Shown here piece by piece: positions 28,589 through 39,697 of a DNA stretch of 64,000 nt (the stretch's first letter is position 1; every line of letters begins with the position of its first letter). The stretch is from assembly GCF_005116675.2 (NCBI RefSeq), contig NZ_CP050699.1:310001-374000 (forward strand), read 5' to 3'. Source of the stretch: Desulfosediminicola ganghwensis. GTDB taxonomy: Bacteria > Desulfobacterota > Desulfobulbia > Desulfobulbales > Desulfocapsaceae. The notes under the pieces were generated by a model, which was given only the letters and a program-made list of their open reading frames with translations, did not search any database and was not told where the DNA came from. The position numbers were made by a program, and so were the translations under genes.

Positions 28589-29124
28589 TGACAACTGACC
28601 ATATTGAACAGTATCTCAACCGGCAGACGCTGATTGCAGGAGATGTCAATTCAGGCAAGACCACCAAAACCGGCCTGATTCTGCAGCGGTTTTTAGAGGC
28701 AGGCTATGGCCGGCAGATGGCTGTTCTAGATTTGGCCCCGGCAACGGTTGCCGGAATCGGCGGCAAGCTTGCTCTTGATTCCGGCAACCCGGTTCTCTAT
28801 CTGACCGCCGACATTGCCGCCCCGCGTTCCATGGGCCGGGACGCTGCCCACACCCTGCAGCTGGCCACGGAAAATGCGCGAAAAATAGAAGAGTTGTTAG
28901 AAGAGTTCAGGGGAGACAGACGTGACATCCTTTTTATCAATGATGCCACCCTCTATCTGCAGTCCGGTAGCCTTGAGCTGTTTCTCAAGACGCTGGAGAT
29001 GAGTGCCACCAGGATCATCAACGCCTACTATGGCACAACTTTCGCCGAGTCAGACCTGACCCGGCGGGAAAGACGGCTATCCGATAAATTGATGGACGCC
29101 AGCGACCAGGTGATCCTGCTTTAG
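28585..29124 (+). CDS. P-loop NTPase coupled to the NRAMP-like transporter
   Basis: 179 aa. A Walker A motif AGDVNSGKTTKTG begins near residue 18; a Walker B-like ILFINDAT lies near residue 117; MAVLDLAPATVAGIGG looks like a switch-type region. It resembles small GTPase/nucleotide kinase-like proteins (MobB or HypB-like in the P-loop) but I cannot place it in a named family. The start overlaps the stop of the transporter gene (ATGATGA), giving tight translational coupling. A role in gating or metal delivery for the transporter is an inference from context only. Confidence 0.7.
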   Translation: MMTTDHIEQYLNRQTLIAGDVNSGKTTKTGLILQRFLEAGYGRQMAVLDLAPATVAGIGGKLALDSGNPVLYLTADIAAPRSMGRDAAHTLQLATENARKIEELLEEFRGDRRDILFINDATLYLQSGSLELFLKTLEMSATRIINAYYGTTFAESDLTRRERRLSDKLMDASDQVILL

Positions 29125-29239
29125 CCCAAATTTCTCATGAGCCCATACAGCACAGCCTGAACTGAAGAGGAAACTAGTACACAGGTGGTACAGTTGGCAC
29201 CTCATTTCAAGGCCTGCCCCTCCCCTTCCGGACCCAGAA

Positions 29240-30466
29240 CTAAAAGTTTGATAAAAAGAACGGAATCATCACCGCGTTCACAAGATCTATAAAGAATGCG
29301 CATACCAGCGGCACAATGACAAAAGCCAAATGAGACGGGCCATAACGCTTTGAAACCGAGGACATATTTGCCATTGCGGTTGGAGTCGAGCCGAGAGAAA
29401 TACCGCCAAAACCCGCACAGACGACAGCGGCATCATATGTTTTGCCCATTGCCGGGAAAACGATGAAAAGAGTAACCAGCACTGCAACCAGTAATTGCGC
29501 AGCCAGAATGGCTAATATCGGTCCGGCTAAATCGACCAAAGTCCATAATTGCATACTCATCAGTGACATGGCTAAAAATGTGCCAAGAGAAATATCTGCA
29601 AGCAGGGCGATGGAGGGTTTTCTGCTTGGCCATCTGGTCCCCGACCACCTCGGGAATGATTCCGGTATACAATTCGTGATGATGATACCCGCGAAAAGAC
29701 AGGTGACAAAGAGAGGCAATTGCAGGCCCGCTTTACCTATGGCTTCATTGAGGATCAAGCCGAAGATAATACACACATGAATTGCCAGCACCGAATCGAG
29801 AAATGCCAGATAGTCTATCTTCTCATCAGCTTTGTTTTCATCTGACACCCCGACATCCATTGCCTCCTGCACTGCCGGCTTGAGGTTATAGCGGGTAATA
29901 AGCAACTTACCGATCGGGCCTCCCATGAGACTTGCCAGTATTAAGCCGAAAGTGGCACAGGCAATGCCGATTTCCATGGCATTGGATATTGCATAACCCT
30001 CCGCCACCCGCGGCGCCCAGGCAATAGCGGTGCCATGCCCGCCAATAAGGGAGATAGATCCACCCAGCAAGCCAACCTGGGACTGCAAGCTAAAGAATTT
30101 CGCCACGCTGAGACCGGTGATATTTTGTACAAACATGTACCCGATGGTTATGACCAGGAGGATGATGAGCGGCTTACCACCGTTAAGCAGATCTTTCAGA
30201 CTCGAATTTATACCTATGGTCGTAAAAAAATAGACCAGCAGGACGTCCCGTGCCGCCAGGTCAAACTCAATTTCCACCCCTGTCGCCAGATAGACGACTG
30301 CTATCAACACAGAACAGATCAGGCCTCCTGTGACCGGCTCGGGAATACTGTATTCCCGCAGGACTTCCACAGCATCGTTTAACCGTTTACCCAGAAACAA
30401 TATGACAATACCGATTGTAACCGTCAGAAATGATTTTATTAACAAAACCCCGTCGACGAATTCCAT
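29240..30466 (-). CDS. gltS: Sodium/glutamate symporter
   Basis: 408 aa, about ten TM helices in two inverted halves. GltS hallmarks: LREYSIPEPVTGGLICSVL near residue 40, FFTTIGINSSLKDLLNGGKP, and the glycine-rich LLGGSISLIGGHGTAIAWAP. Imports glutamate with Na+. Single gene with no linked enzyme; ATG 30466 has only a weak upstream GGGGG site. An in-frame alternative was not found. Confidence 0.92.
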   Translation of the reverse strand: MEFVDGVLLIKSFLTVTIGIVILFLGKRLNDAVEVLREYSIPEPVTGGLICSVLIAVVYLATGVEIEFDLAARDVLLVYFFTTIGINSSLKDLLNGGKPLIILLVITIGYMFVQNITGLSVAKFFSLQSQVGLLGGSISLIGGHGTAIAWAPRVAEGYAISNAMEIGIACATFGLILASLMGGPIGKLLITRYNLKPAVQEAMDVGVSDENKADEKIDYLAFLDSVLAIHVCIIFGLILNEAIGKAGLQLPLFVTCLFAGIIITNCIPESFPRWSGTRWPSRKPSIALLADISLGTFLAMSLMSMQLWTLVDLAGPILAILAAQLLVAVLVTLFIVFPAMGKTYDAAVVCAGFGGISLGSTPTAMANMSSVSKRYGPSHLAFVIVPLVCAFFIDLVNAVMIPFFLSNF

Positions 30467-30920
30467 AATCTGCCTGGCCCCCAGCCTTATTTTGTCATCT
30501 CCCGTTGCCTGTCGCTCGGAGTGTTCATGTATATTCCTCAGCGCTCCACATTACACCTCAAAGGATTTCTGACCTCTTTCAGCGATACACCAACCAGCTC
30601 GCACCCAAAGTATATGGTCGCACAGTGGAGTGTCTGTAATCAAGAAGAAAGCCCTCATTCACCGCACGCAGCCTAACGCACTTCTGGTCGAAGAGCCTGC
30701 CCCTCCCTTGGATAGTCAGGATCGTCACGTGAGTTTGTGGCCCTCCCTAGTAATATGGAGAATATGTTCAACCACCTTCCACACATTGAGTGGGATCACC
30801 TTTTATTATGGGGCATCCCATCATCGAGGCACCTGAAAAAGCCGACGGACCAAAAACAACGCGCCCCAGACAACCGCGGCATCAGCAGGAAGGTTCTTCA
30901 AAATAGAATTGAGAATTTAA

Positions 30921-31012
30921 GTATCTTATTAAAATTCTGTCGTATGGCAGGGGCGCTGTGTTTTGGGCTATCTGGTAATAGTTGCAATTCCAGACCTGCC
31001 CCTCGGTTGTTT
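30921..31012 (+). repeat. 92-bp dispersed repeat, copy 1
   Basis: Matches 54644-54735 without gaps, with about 9 differences by eye. Both contain GTGTTTTGGGCTATCTG and CCAGACCTGCCCCTCGGTTG. The second copy lies directly in front of a transposase (RAYT) remnant, so this is probably a REP-type element mobilised by that family. Confidence 0.8.
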
Positions 31013-31035
31013 GCAGATATCTGCAAAAGAAAGTG

Positions 31036-31064
31036 TTGACAAAACCCTTCTGAACTACGATATT
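31036..31064 (+). promoter_or_regulatory. Sigma-70-type promoter of tRNA-Leu
   Basis: TTGACA (31036-31041) and GATATT (31059-31064) with a 17-base spacer, about 16 bp before the mature tRNA 5' end. Confidence 0.65.
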
Positions 31065-31080
31065 CAGGGCCGCTATTGTT

Positions 31081-31167
31081 GCCGAAGTGGCGGAATTGGT
31101 AGACGCGCTAGGTTCAGGGTCTAGTGGGGGTTTCCCCGTGGAAGTTCGAGTCTTCTCTTCGGCACCA
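31081..31167 (+). tRNA. tRNA-Leu (anticodon CAG)
   Basis: 87 bases including encoded CCA. The acceptor stem GCCGAAG (31081-31087) pairs with CTTCGGC (31157-31163). The D arm contains GGCGGAATTGGTAGACGCG, the anticodon stem-loop is CTAGGTTCAGGGTCTAG with CAG in the loop, followed by a long class II variable arm and a T arm with GTTCGAGTC. The long variable arm and anticodon both indicate leucine. Its own promoter precedes it and a terminator follows. Confidence 0.95.
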
Positions 31168-31174
31168 AATTGAT

Positions 31175-31212
31175 AAAGGGCTGCAGTCATTATGATTGCA
31201 GCCCTTTTTTTA
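31175..31212 (+). terminator. Rho-independent terminator after tRNA-Leu
   Basis: AAAGGGCTGCA pairs with TGCAGCCCTTT across a short loop and is followed by a run of seven T. It lies about 8 bp after the CCA end. Confidence 0.9.
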
Positions 31213-31496
31213 TTGTAACCGTTCAGCTGCCCAACCCTACCCGATTCCGGCAAATTCGTTCAACATTCGTTTCCCCGAAGCACTCCCAAGCTGATCAGCC
31301 CACTCAGGAAAACATATACCAGACACAGGCGGATCCTTTAGGATTCCTTGAGATTCCAGGCAAACCTGTGGATCGATAGAGCTGGATATGTCATGCCTAC
31401 TGTTTGATAGACAATCATTATCACCTTCCCATAGAAACTCCCGACGCAAACCTGTCCCTCGGCATGCGCCAGCTCAATAGCATATTCACTCATTAC

Positions 31497-31640
31497 CACA
31501 GAACAAATAAAGGGATCGTCAAGGCTTAGCTTTAATTCGGCTATACCTTGAAAGAGATTACCGAACATCCGGGGCCACATTATTCAACGGTGAGCAAATT
31601 ACTATCCTCTAATAGTGCGTAATTACAATTCAAGACCGTA
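31497..31640 (+). pseudogene. RAYT transposase 3'-end remnant (copy c)
   Basis: Parallel to the remnant at 55.05-55.18 kb: TTCGGCTATACCTTGAAAGA here versus TTCGGCTATACGTTGAAAGA there. In one frame it reads FGYTLKEITEHPGPHYSTVS, the helix-turn-helix tail of the family. Everything upstream is lost. Confidence 0.75.
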
Positions 31641-31672
31641 CTCATTATTTCTTAGTATTTCTTAGCCCCACC

Positions 31673-34338
<2,666 letters not shown>

Positions 34339-34342
<4 letters not shown>

Positions 34343-35184
34343 ATTTTCCTGTAAATCCCAACATCACAGGGCGATTCACGCAGGATCTGCTCAAGCCGGT
34401 TACCATAGTAAAACCGGGATTGCAAAAACCTGTCACTGGCTCCGAGCAGGACGAGTCTGGCATGCAGCCTGGCGGCCTGGATGAGAATTTCCTTGGGCCA
34501 GTCGTCGGACAACACCACATGATCATCGAAGCGAAAGCTCGGTGAATCTGTGGCCGCCACGATCTCTTCCATGACCTGCCGGAGATACAGATTGCCCTTA
34601 TGCAAAAAATCTCGCGCCCTGGCGATGGTCAGATACCTGAACAGCAGCGTGTTTACCGTCATGATCCGCAACAGGGTCAGCGTGTGGATAGAGGGAGCCA
34701 GCAGCTGGAGAAACGGCATCGCCGCCTGAAATCCCCTGGGGTGTCCGCCGAGGGGAAACATGACATTTCCCGGGCGACCCAGCAGCCCCGGATCAACGAC
34801 CCGCAGTGCCAGGGTGTTGAACTTCCTCGCTCTCAACAGCCTCTGCGAGACCGTTCCCGCCAGAAACCCTTTCCCCCTGGAAGTGGCCCGGGCGCCGCAA
34901 ATGCAATAGACGTCATCCCCGGCTGGGATCACTTCGAGCAGGCTCGTCAGCACATTCTGCGTTAAGCGCCGGATCTGGACAGACAGCTCCACATCCAGTG
35001 CCCGCCCTTCACTGGCAATATGCTGCAGCTTCGCCTCCAACCGCTCGGCGCGCATGGAACCATCCTGGATGTGGACAAGCAGCAACCGCCTGTCCGGCAC
35101 CTCACCGGCCATCCTGAGTGCGTACCTGGCCACCCAGTCACCACTGATTGAACCATCGTATGCCAGATATAACGAACGGGCCAT
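34339..35184 (-). CDS. Universal stress protein family, tandem-domain
   Basis: 281 aa. N-terminal Usp-like alpha/beta domain (LYLAYDGSISGDWVARYALR) and a second, more divergent half with ARLVLLGASDRF near its end. The family binds ATP or acts in stress adaptation. Start ATG 35184 follows GGAGG with 6-base spacing, excluding two upstream ATGs at 35199 and 35196. It is translationally coupled to the P-type ATPase downstream, suggesting it modulates that pump under stress; this is inferred from gene order. Confidence 0.8.
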
Positions 35185-35521
35185 CGCACCCTCCATCAAA
35201 CGTATCCCTCGAAAAGAACCGCATCCCGTCCCTTGTCATTATTGTCCTGTAAATGGCCCCGGATGGCAAACTGACAACGTGCAGCGCTAATGCCCCCCTG
35301 GGACAAAGCCCATCGGACATAGAGCAACCACACCACGCCGGCAGTTTGACTCTGCAGGGCAAAGGTATATAAGCTTGAATAGAACAAAACTTTTTTGCCT
35401 ATAAAATCACGGTGACGAATGGCCACTAATACTGTGCGAAAGACAGGTATGTCTGGAACCACCGGCAAAAAAGACACCGGAAACAATGTGACAAAACCAT
35501 TCCGCTCTCCCCCATTCCCCA
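35185..35521. other. Divergent intergenic, stress gene / acetyltransferase
   Basis: About 340 bases. A 108-codon minus-strand frame spans it but has no ribosome binding site or recognisable domain. No repeat found. Confidence 0.35.
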
Positions 35522-36151
35522 TTGATTACCAGACGCTACGGGCATCTTTTTCCTGGGAGAGCATGCGCGGGGAACTACCGGATCGCCCACAGCAAAGGGC
35601 CGGCCGCCGATCGCCTGGCGATTCGTCCCTATCCGCAGGAACTTGAGGAAATCGTTGTTCTTCTGGATGCAACCCAGCTGCTCCTGCGACCAATCCGGCC
35701 GGAGGATGAGCGTGGCCTCCAGGATATCGTTTCCTCACTGCCCCCTGAAGATGTGCGGATGCGTTTCCTGCATCCCATGCGAACCCTGCCCCATGAGCTG
35801 GCGGCCCGGTTCACCCAGATCGATTACGACCGGGAGGTGGCTCTGGTTATCGAAGGAGTCGACAATCAGGGGTGCAGACTCCTCTATAGCGGCGTGAGAA
35901 TAAGTGCAGACCCGGACAACGAGAGGGCGGAATTTGCGATACTCCTGAGAAGGGAAATGACGGGCAGCGGTCTCGGTCCCTTACTGCTGGGGCGGATTAT
36001 CGACTATGCCCGCAACCGTGGCACAGCCACCCTCTACGGTGAAGTGCTCAGCGACAATATCCTGATGTTGCGCCTTGCTGCGGCATTTGGTTTTACCACA
36101 AAGCCGGTCAGCGATGATCCAGGTCTCAGGCTACTGGAACTACGGCTGTGA
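35522..36151 (+). CDS. GNAT acetyltransferase, Pat-type C-terminal domain
   Basis: Up to 209 aa. From about residue 50 a GNAT domain is clear: LLRPIRPEDERGLQDIVSSL, MTGSGLGPLLLGRIIDYA (acetyl-CoA loop) and LYGEVLSDNILMLRLAAAFG. The preceding segment DRLAIRPYPQELEE is the linker typical of Pat proteins, where an acyl-CoA-synthetase-like domain is normally fused upstream. Only the GNAT part is present, so this is either a stand-alone family member or the 3' remnant of a larger gene. The TTG start is weak: no Shine-Dalgarno is visible, and the first ~25 residues are not conserved-looking. Lies divergently from the stress protein/ATPase operon. Confidence 0.72.
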   Translation: MITRRYGHLFPGRACAGNYRIAHSKGPAADRLAIRPYPQELEEIVVLLDATQLLLRPIRPEDERGLQDIVSSLPPEDVRMRFLHPMRTLPHELAARFTQIDYDREVALVIEGVDNQGCRLLYSGVRISADPDNERAEFAILLRREMTGSGLGPLLLGRIIDYARNRGTATLYGEVLSDNILMLRLAAAFGFTTKPVSDDPGLRLLELRL

Positions 36152-36239
36152 CGCCCTTCTCCACCTGCAGCAACTCTACCTAATAACGGCGGATGTAGTT
36201 GATACAACCGTTGAGGCTTCCCAATAAGGGATTACACGG

Positions 36240-36302
36240 TTAACCCGTATCTCTCGAAACAGGGGCAGGAGAAGCGGCAATGATACCAATTCACAATCGA
36301 TT
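36240..36302 (+). pseudogene. DUF504 gene 5'-end remnant
   Basis: AGGAGAAGCGGCAATGATACC followed by CAATTCACAA closely matches the ribosome binding site and first codons of the intact DUF504 gene at 55231 (AGGAGAAGGGCAATGATACC). After MIPIH the frame is lost. It lies immediately before the duplicated TSUP-end segment, marking a recombination scar. This covers most of the 36152-36495 gap. Confidence 0.75.
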
Positions 36303-36352
36303 GTCATGACCTTACCCCGTATGTGCGTATGTCCCGAATGTGATGAAGTTTT

Positions 36353-36668
36353 CGCAATATCCTTCCGGAATTGCCTTGAACTGCAGTCATGGTTTACCCA
36401 TCTCGTGCACAACAGTCAAAGGGCAGAAGGTAACCGGGGTTGTTGGTCTTATTTATACCCCCTGCGGTTCACCTTCAGATTCACGTTCTTTCACATCATG
36501 CAAGCCATAAAAGTCGTAAACCGATTAAAAATATTAGTGTAAGAACAATTAGGCGAAAAAGTTCCTGCGACACTCTTTTATTTAGAGCGTTTCCCAATAC
36601 ACCTCCGATAATAATTATTGGAGAAAATGCCAGAACAAGGATTAAAACCTGGTCAGTGATAATTCCAA
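36353..36668. repeat. Segment duplicated at 23.57-23.88 kb
   Basis: The intact-gene copy of the repeat described at 23566-23877. It includes the last ~60 codons of the TSUP gene and about 140 bp downstream of it. Confidence 0.85.
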
Positions 36669-37266
36669 TCCCTGAGTAAGCAAAGATTTTGAACAGATTG
36701 ATCAGGGCGAAAAAAAGGACCAGCGTGCCTACAAAAGTTCTCGGGTTTGACCTTTTCTGCAGCATATATACTGACATCATAAGGCCACCTGCGTGAGCCA
36801 CGGTGCTGGCAATTCCGCCTAGAAAGCCAAACAAAACCGTATAGGTCCGACTCTGCATTCTCTCTATGGACGTTCCTGTTTTCGTTTCAGCAGGATTGAA
36901 ATACCGGATTCTGATTGTTTTTACGATTTGATGGGATGCAAATAGCAGGGCAAAGACTCCAACCCCATGCTTGAAAACAGTGTCCGGAGTAATTACCACA
37001 AGGTAACTACCCAGCAGAACACCGAGAGCAGCAAACGGCATCAATATCAGCAGCTCCTTTTTATCCCACTCCCCCCAATAATTCCGGACACCTATAATAT
37101 CAGAAATCAACATGGCCGGTGCACCAAGTCCTAGAGCAACTTTTGCCGGCAGCACAAGGGCAAGGAAAGGAAGAAGAAAGATTCCGGCACCTACACCGAC
37201 ACCATTCTTTATGACTGCAGAACCGAAAACTGCAAACGCAATAATAATAATGTCAGTGTAGCTCAT
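36496..37266 (-). CDS. TSUP (TauE/SafE-type) anion permease
   Basis: 256 aa, about eight TM helices. Typical sulfite exporter TauE/SafE-family architecture with a Gly/Pro-rich first repeat (GVGVGAGIFLLPFLALVLP) and second repeat (LGGIASTVAHAGGLMMSVYM). The family moves organosulfonates, sulfite or sulfoacetate; the specific anion cannot be told. Single gene; the 3' end is duplicated elsewhere (23701-23877). Confidence 0.87.
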   Translation of the reverse strand: MSYTDIIIIAFAVFGSAVIKNGVGVGAGIFLLPFLALVLPAKVALGLGAPAMLISDIIGVRNYWGEWDKKELLILMPFAALGVLLGSYLVVITPDTVFKHGVGVFALLFASHQIVKTIRIRYFNPAETKTGTSIERMQSRTYTVLFGFLGGIASTVAHAGGLMMSVYMLQKRSNPRTFVGTLVLFFALINLFKIFAYSGIGIITDQVLILVLAFSPIIIIGGVLGNALNKRVSQELFRLIVLTLIFLIGLRLLWLA

Positions 37267-37527
37267 GGTCTCACCTATTGTGCCAGCATTGCAGCGAATT
37301 ACTTTTGCCGTTCCAGCGGATGTCGATTACGATACTGTTATATTGTGCTGGGCAACCAGGTGGCGATGGCGGGGAATACTACTACCGGCGCAAACAGCAT
37401 GAGAATTGCTGGAATAAAAATAGACTATCAATCTGCAAATATTATTAATCGTGGTATCTATTGCAACTTCGCAAAGAACATGAAGGTTGCCAGCAAACTT
37501 CCAGTCCGGTTCGATCGCCAATTATAT

Positions 37528-37956
37528 TTATTCCATCTTATTGTAATATTCCTGTGGCTCAAGCCTTCCGCCACACTCACATTGAGATTCAGATGAGTAA
37601 TAGATACTTTTACATTCTTTGCAAACACAACAATATGATCCATCAAATAGATCTCTTTTTCTTGCTATTTGCAAAATGTGGAAAAAAAATGTTGAAAAAA
37701 CGCCACAACATGATGCAAAAATTAACACTTTAATTGTTGGTCCATTAATTACACTGCTATGTTTATTAGGCAATATAAAGCCAGCGATAAATGCAAAAAC
37801 AGTAACAAACAAACCGATCAGTAATGGCGTTTTTGAACGAATAGCACGACTCAACATCATCCTTTCAATGTCTTTTATCTCTTTATCAGTTTTACGTGCG
37901 TAGTTCATGTAAATATAACATGGACATTGAGTCCGACAGGTGGAGTGACCAGACAT
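37528..37956 (-). CDS. Small membrane protein with C-terminal zinc ribbon, unknown
   Basis: Up to 142 aa (126 if ATG 37908 is used). Two TM helices (TPLLIGLFVTVFAFIAGFIL; TIKVLIFASCCGVFSTFFFH) are followed by a treble Cys pattern: CCVCKECKSIYY ... CECGG, a likely zinc ribbon. No family recognised. Noticeably AT-rich compared with its neighbours and with no good Shine-Dalgarno, which could indicate recent transfer. Confidence 0.55.
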   Translation of the reverse strand: MSGHSTCRTQCPCYIYMNYARKTDKEIKDIERMMLSRAIRSKTPLLIGLFVTVFAFIAGFILPNKHSSVINGPTIKVLIFASCCGVFSTFFFHILQIARKRDLFDGSYCCVCKECKSIYYSSESQCECGGRLEPQEYYNKME

Positions 37957-38029
37957 GCTTTGCCCAGTGTTCCTTAGTGGGTTGTCGGTAATGTTTGTGT
38001 TGTTTTATACAGTGCAGACCCTGGTTAGG

Positions 38030-38063
38030 TGAGTGAGCTGACGCCATATCGTCAACTCACTCA
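38030..38063. terminator. Stem-loop after the fumarase beta gene
   Basis: TGAGTGAGCTGACG (38030-38043) and CGTCAACTCACTCA (38050-38063) pair with a single mismatch around a 6-base loop. It lies ~50 bp past the stop at 38114 on the minus strand. No U tract follows leftward, so it may be an mRNA-end stabiliser or inefficient terminator. Confidence 0.55.
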
Positions 38064-38113
38064 ATTTTCCATATTCAGTCTGTTACATGTATTCTATTAC
38101 CCCATTAATTATT

Positions 38114-38704
38114 CTAGGTGATTTGCAGTCTTTTATAGATTTCAGGAAGCTTTCTGCGGGTCTTCTCCTTGACTTCTTCAAAAAGATTTCGTCCATGACT
38201 ATCCATTGCCACCGTCAGGGGGCCGAAATCTTTTACCCGAAATTTATAGAGTGCCTCCGGGTGGAGATGCTCCCAATAGACCTCTTCAACTTCCTCGACC
38301 TGCTGGGTCTCGAGTGCTGCAGAACCACCAACGATTGCCAGGTATACAGCTGCATGTTCCTGCATTGCCTTCAAGCTGCCTTCATAGAGGCCACCTTTAC
38401 CAATTATCGCCTTCACACCATATTGACCGATCAGGTCCGGGGAAAAACGGTCCATTCGAGTGCTCGTTGTCGTTCCGACACATATCTTTTCCCATTTGTC
38501 CCCAACTTTTTTCAAACTTGGAGCTGTGTGAATACAGGGCATTCCCGCAAGACTGACCGGCGGTTCATGATTCTGGTCAAACATGTAGATCTGCGTCAAA
38601 TCCCTAATGCCAAAAAGCGTCCCGTCAAAATAGACGATATCTCCTGCTTGAAGCTTTCTGATCGCTTCATCTGTGAATGGGGTTGTTAGGTGGTGAGTTG
38701 CCAT
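38114..38704 (-). CDS. Class I fumarate hydratase, beta subunit
   Basis: 196 aa. Corresponds to the C-terminal domain of class I fumarases (DIVYFDGTLFGIRDLTQIYM, KICVGTTTSTRMDRFSPDLI, AIIGKGGLYEGSL). Converts fumarate and malate reversibly together with the alpha subunit encoded 20 bp upstream. AAGGAGGG precedes ATG 38704. Last gene of the sdh-bc-fum operon. Confidence 0.93.
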   Translation of the reverse strand: MATHHLTTPFTDEAIRKLQAGDIVYFDGTLFGIRDLTQIYMFDQNHEPPVSLAGMPCIHTAPSLKKVGDKWEKICVGTTTSTRMDRFSPDLIGQYGVKAIIGKGGLYEGSLKAMQEHAAVYLAIVGGSAALETQQVEEVEEVYWEHLHPEALYKFRVKDFGPLTVAMDSHGRNLFEEVKEKTRRKLPEIYKRLQIT

Positions 38705-38724
38705 TCTGATTCCCTCCTTGGTAG

Positions 38725-39606
38725 TTAATATCCGTACTCAACATTGCCGTTTGGATAAATCTTTGCACGAGCCCGCCGGGCTGGCCAACACTGGGTATTG
38801 ATGGCAATCGGGTTTTGGGTAATATGGGTATAAGCAGTCTCGATATGAACGCCGAGTGTGGTGATCTTGCCTCCGAGTCCCATTGGGCCCCGATCCATTG
38901 AATTGATGGCCTCTTCAAGCTCTTCTTCCATCTCTGCAATTTGCGGATCCGGATGCCTCTGGCCGACGGGGCGAGCAATTGCCTCTTTGGCAAGTTTCAT
39001 CACCAGGTCCGCCGTACCACCGATACCAATTCCAATGATCCCTGGGGGGCACGGGTTTGCTCCGGTCTCAAAAACGGTATCAATTACGAACTTCTTGAGC
39101 GCGGATATCCCATGCGCTGGGTAAAACATCTTCATCGTGCTCATGTTTTCCGACCCAGAACCTTTTGGGATCATGAGGATATCGAGATAATCGTTTTCCC
39201 CATCAAAGTCATAGTGCACAACGGGTAGCCCCTCGCCAACGGAGGTTTGTGGATTGATCCTTGTCAGTGGGTGGGTGGAGCTTCCCCTGAATGGAAACTC
39301 CCGGGTTGCACGCTCGGCTCCCTTCGCCAACCGTTCTTTTATCTGGTAGCCGTTCCAGGGAAATTGGGAACCTACCTTAACCATATAGATAGGGAGACCG
39401 GTATCCTGACAAATCAGTGTCTTGTTTTTGTCCGCGACCTCAATCGTCTTGAAGATGGCTTTGAAGATCTCTTTAGCCGTCGGGTTTGTTTCCCGGTCAT
39501 GGGCCTTTTTCAGGGCCTCCCGCACATCGGGCGGCAAATCGCATAACGCCCGTATATAAAGCTCCTTAGCGACATCTTCGACAATTTGATAATCAAGATC
39601 AGCCAT
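38725..39606 (-). CDS. Class I fumarate hydratase, alpha subunit
   Basis: 293 aa. Carries the three cysteines expected to hold the catalytic [4Fe-4S] cluster: CQDTGLPIYM, NPCPPGIIGIGIGG and NTQCWPARRARAK. Oxygen-sensitive fumarase of anaerobes. ATG 39606 follows TTGGAGGTACACCC; an in-frame start 11 codons upstream is excluded by that site. It follows the cytochrome b-c fusion gene by 91 bp and precedes the beta subunit. Confidence 0.94.
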   Translation of the reverse strand: MADLDYQIVEDVAKELYIRALCDLPPDVREALKKAHDRETNPTAKEIFKAIFKTIEVADKNKTLICQDTGLPIYMVKVGSQFPWNGYQIKERLAKGAERATREFPFRGSSTHPLTRINPQTSVGEGLPVVHYDFDGENDYLDILMIPKGSGSENMSTMKMFYPAHGISALKKFVIDTVFETGANPCPPGIIGIGIGGTADLVMKLAKEAIARPVGQRHPDPQIAEMEEELEEAINSMDRGPMGLGGKITTLGVHIETAYTHITQNPIAINTQCWPARRARAKIYPNGNVEYGY

Positions 39607-39697
39607 GGGTGTACCTCCAATAATGTTAATCCAGCTCAACTCTAGAATGTGATGTAACGCTTTCTCGTGGAACCATCGTTATGCCGAGCTTCGGTAA

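Larger units (their letters stand above)
30467..31080. other. Intergenic with dispersed repeat and tRNA promoter
   Basis: About 610 bases upstream of both gltS (leftward) and tRNA-Leu (rightward). Contains the 92-bp repeat at 30921-31012 and the tRNA promoter, each listed separately. No protein-coding signal. Confidence 0.5.
31168..31672. other. Intergenic with terminator and RAYT remnant
   Basis: About 505 bases between tRNA-Leu and the P-type ATPase. Holds the terminator at 31175-31212 and the transposase remnant at 31497-31640; the part between them has no recognised content. Confidence 0.45.

Noticed and set aside
31081-31672. Genomic island attached at the tRNA-Leu 3' end
   Set aside because: No integrase gene and no repeat of the tRNA 3' end was found nearby; only a transposase tail fragment lies downstream.
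35196-35522. 108-aa minus-strand frame upstream of the stress protein
   Set aside because: Would sit in the divergent promoter region; no ribosome site or domain.
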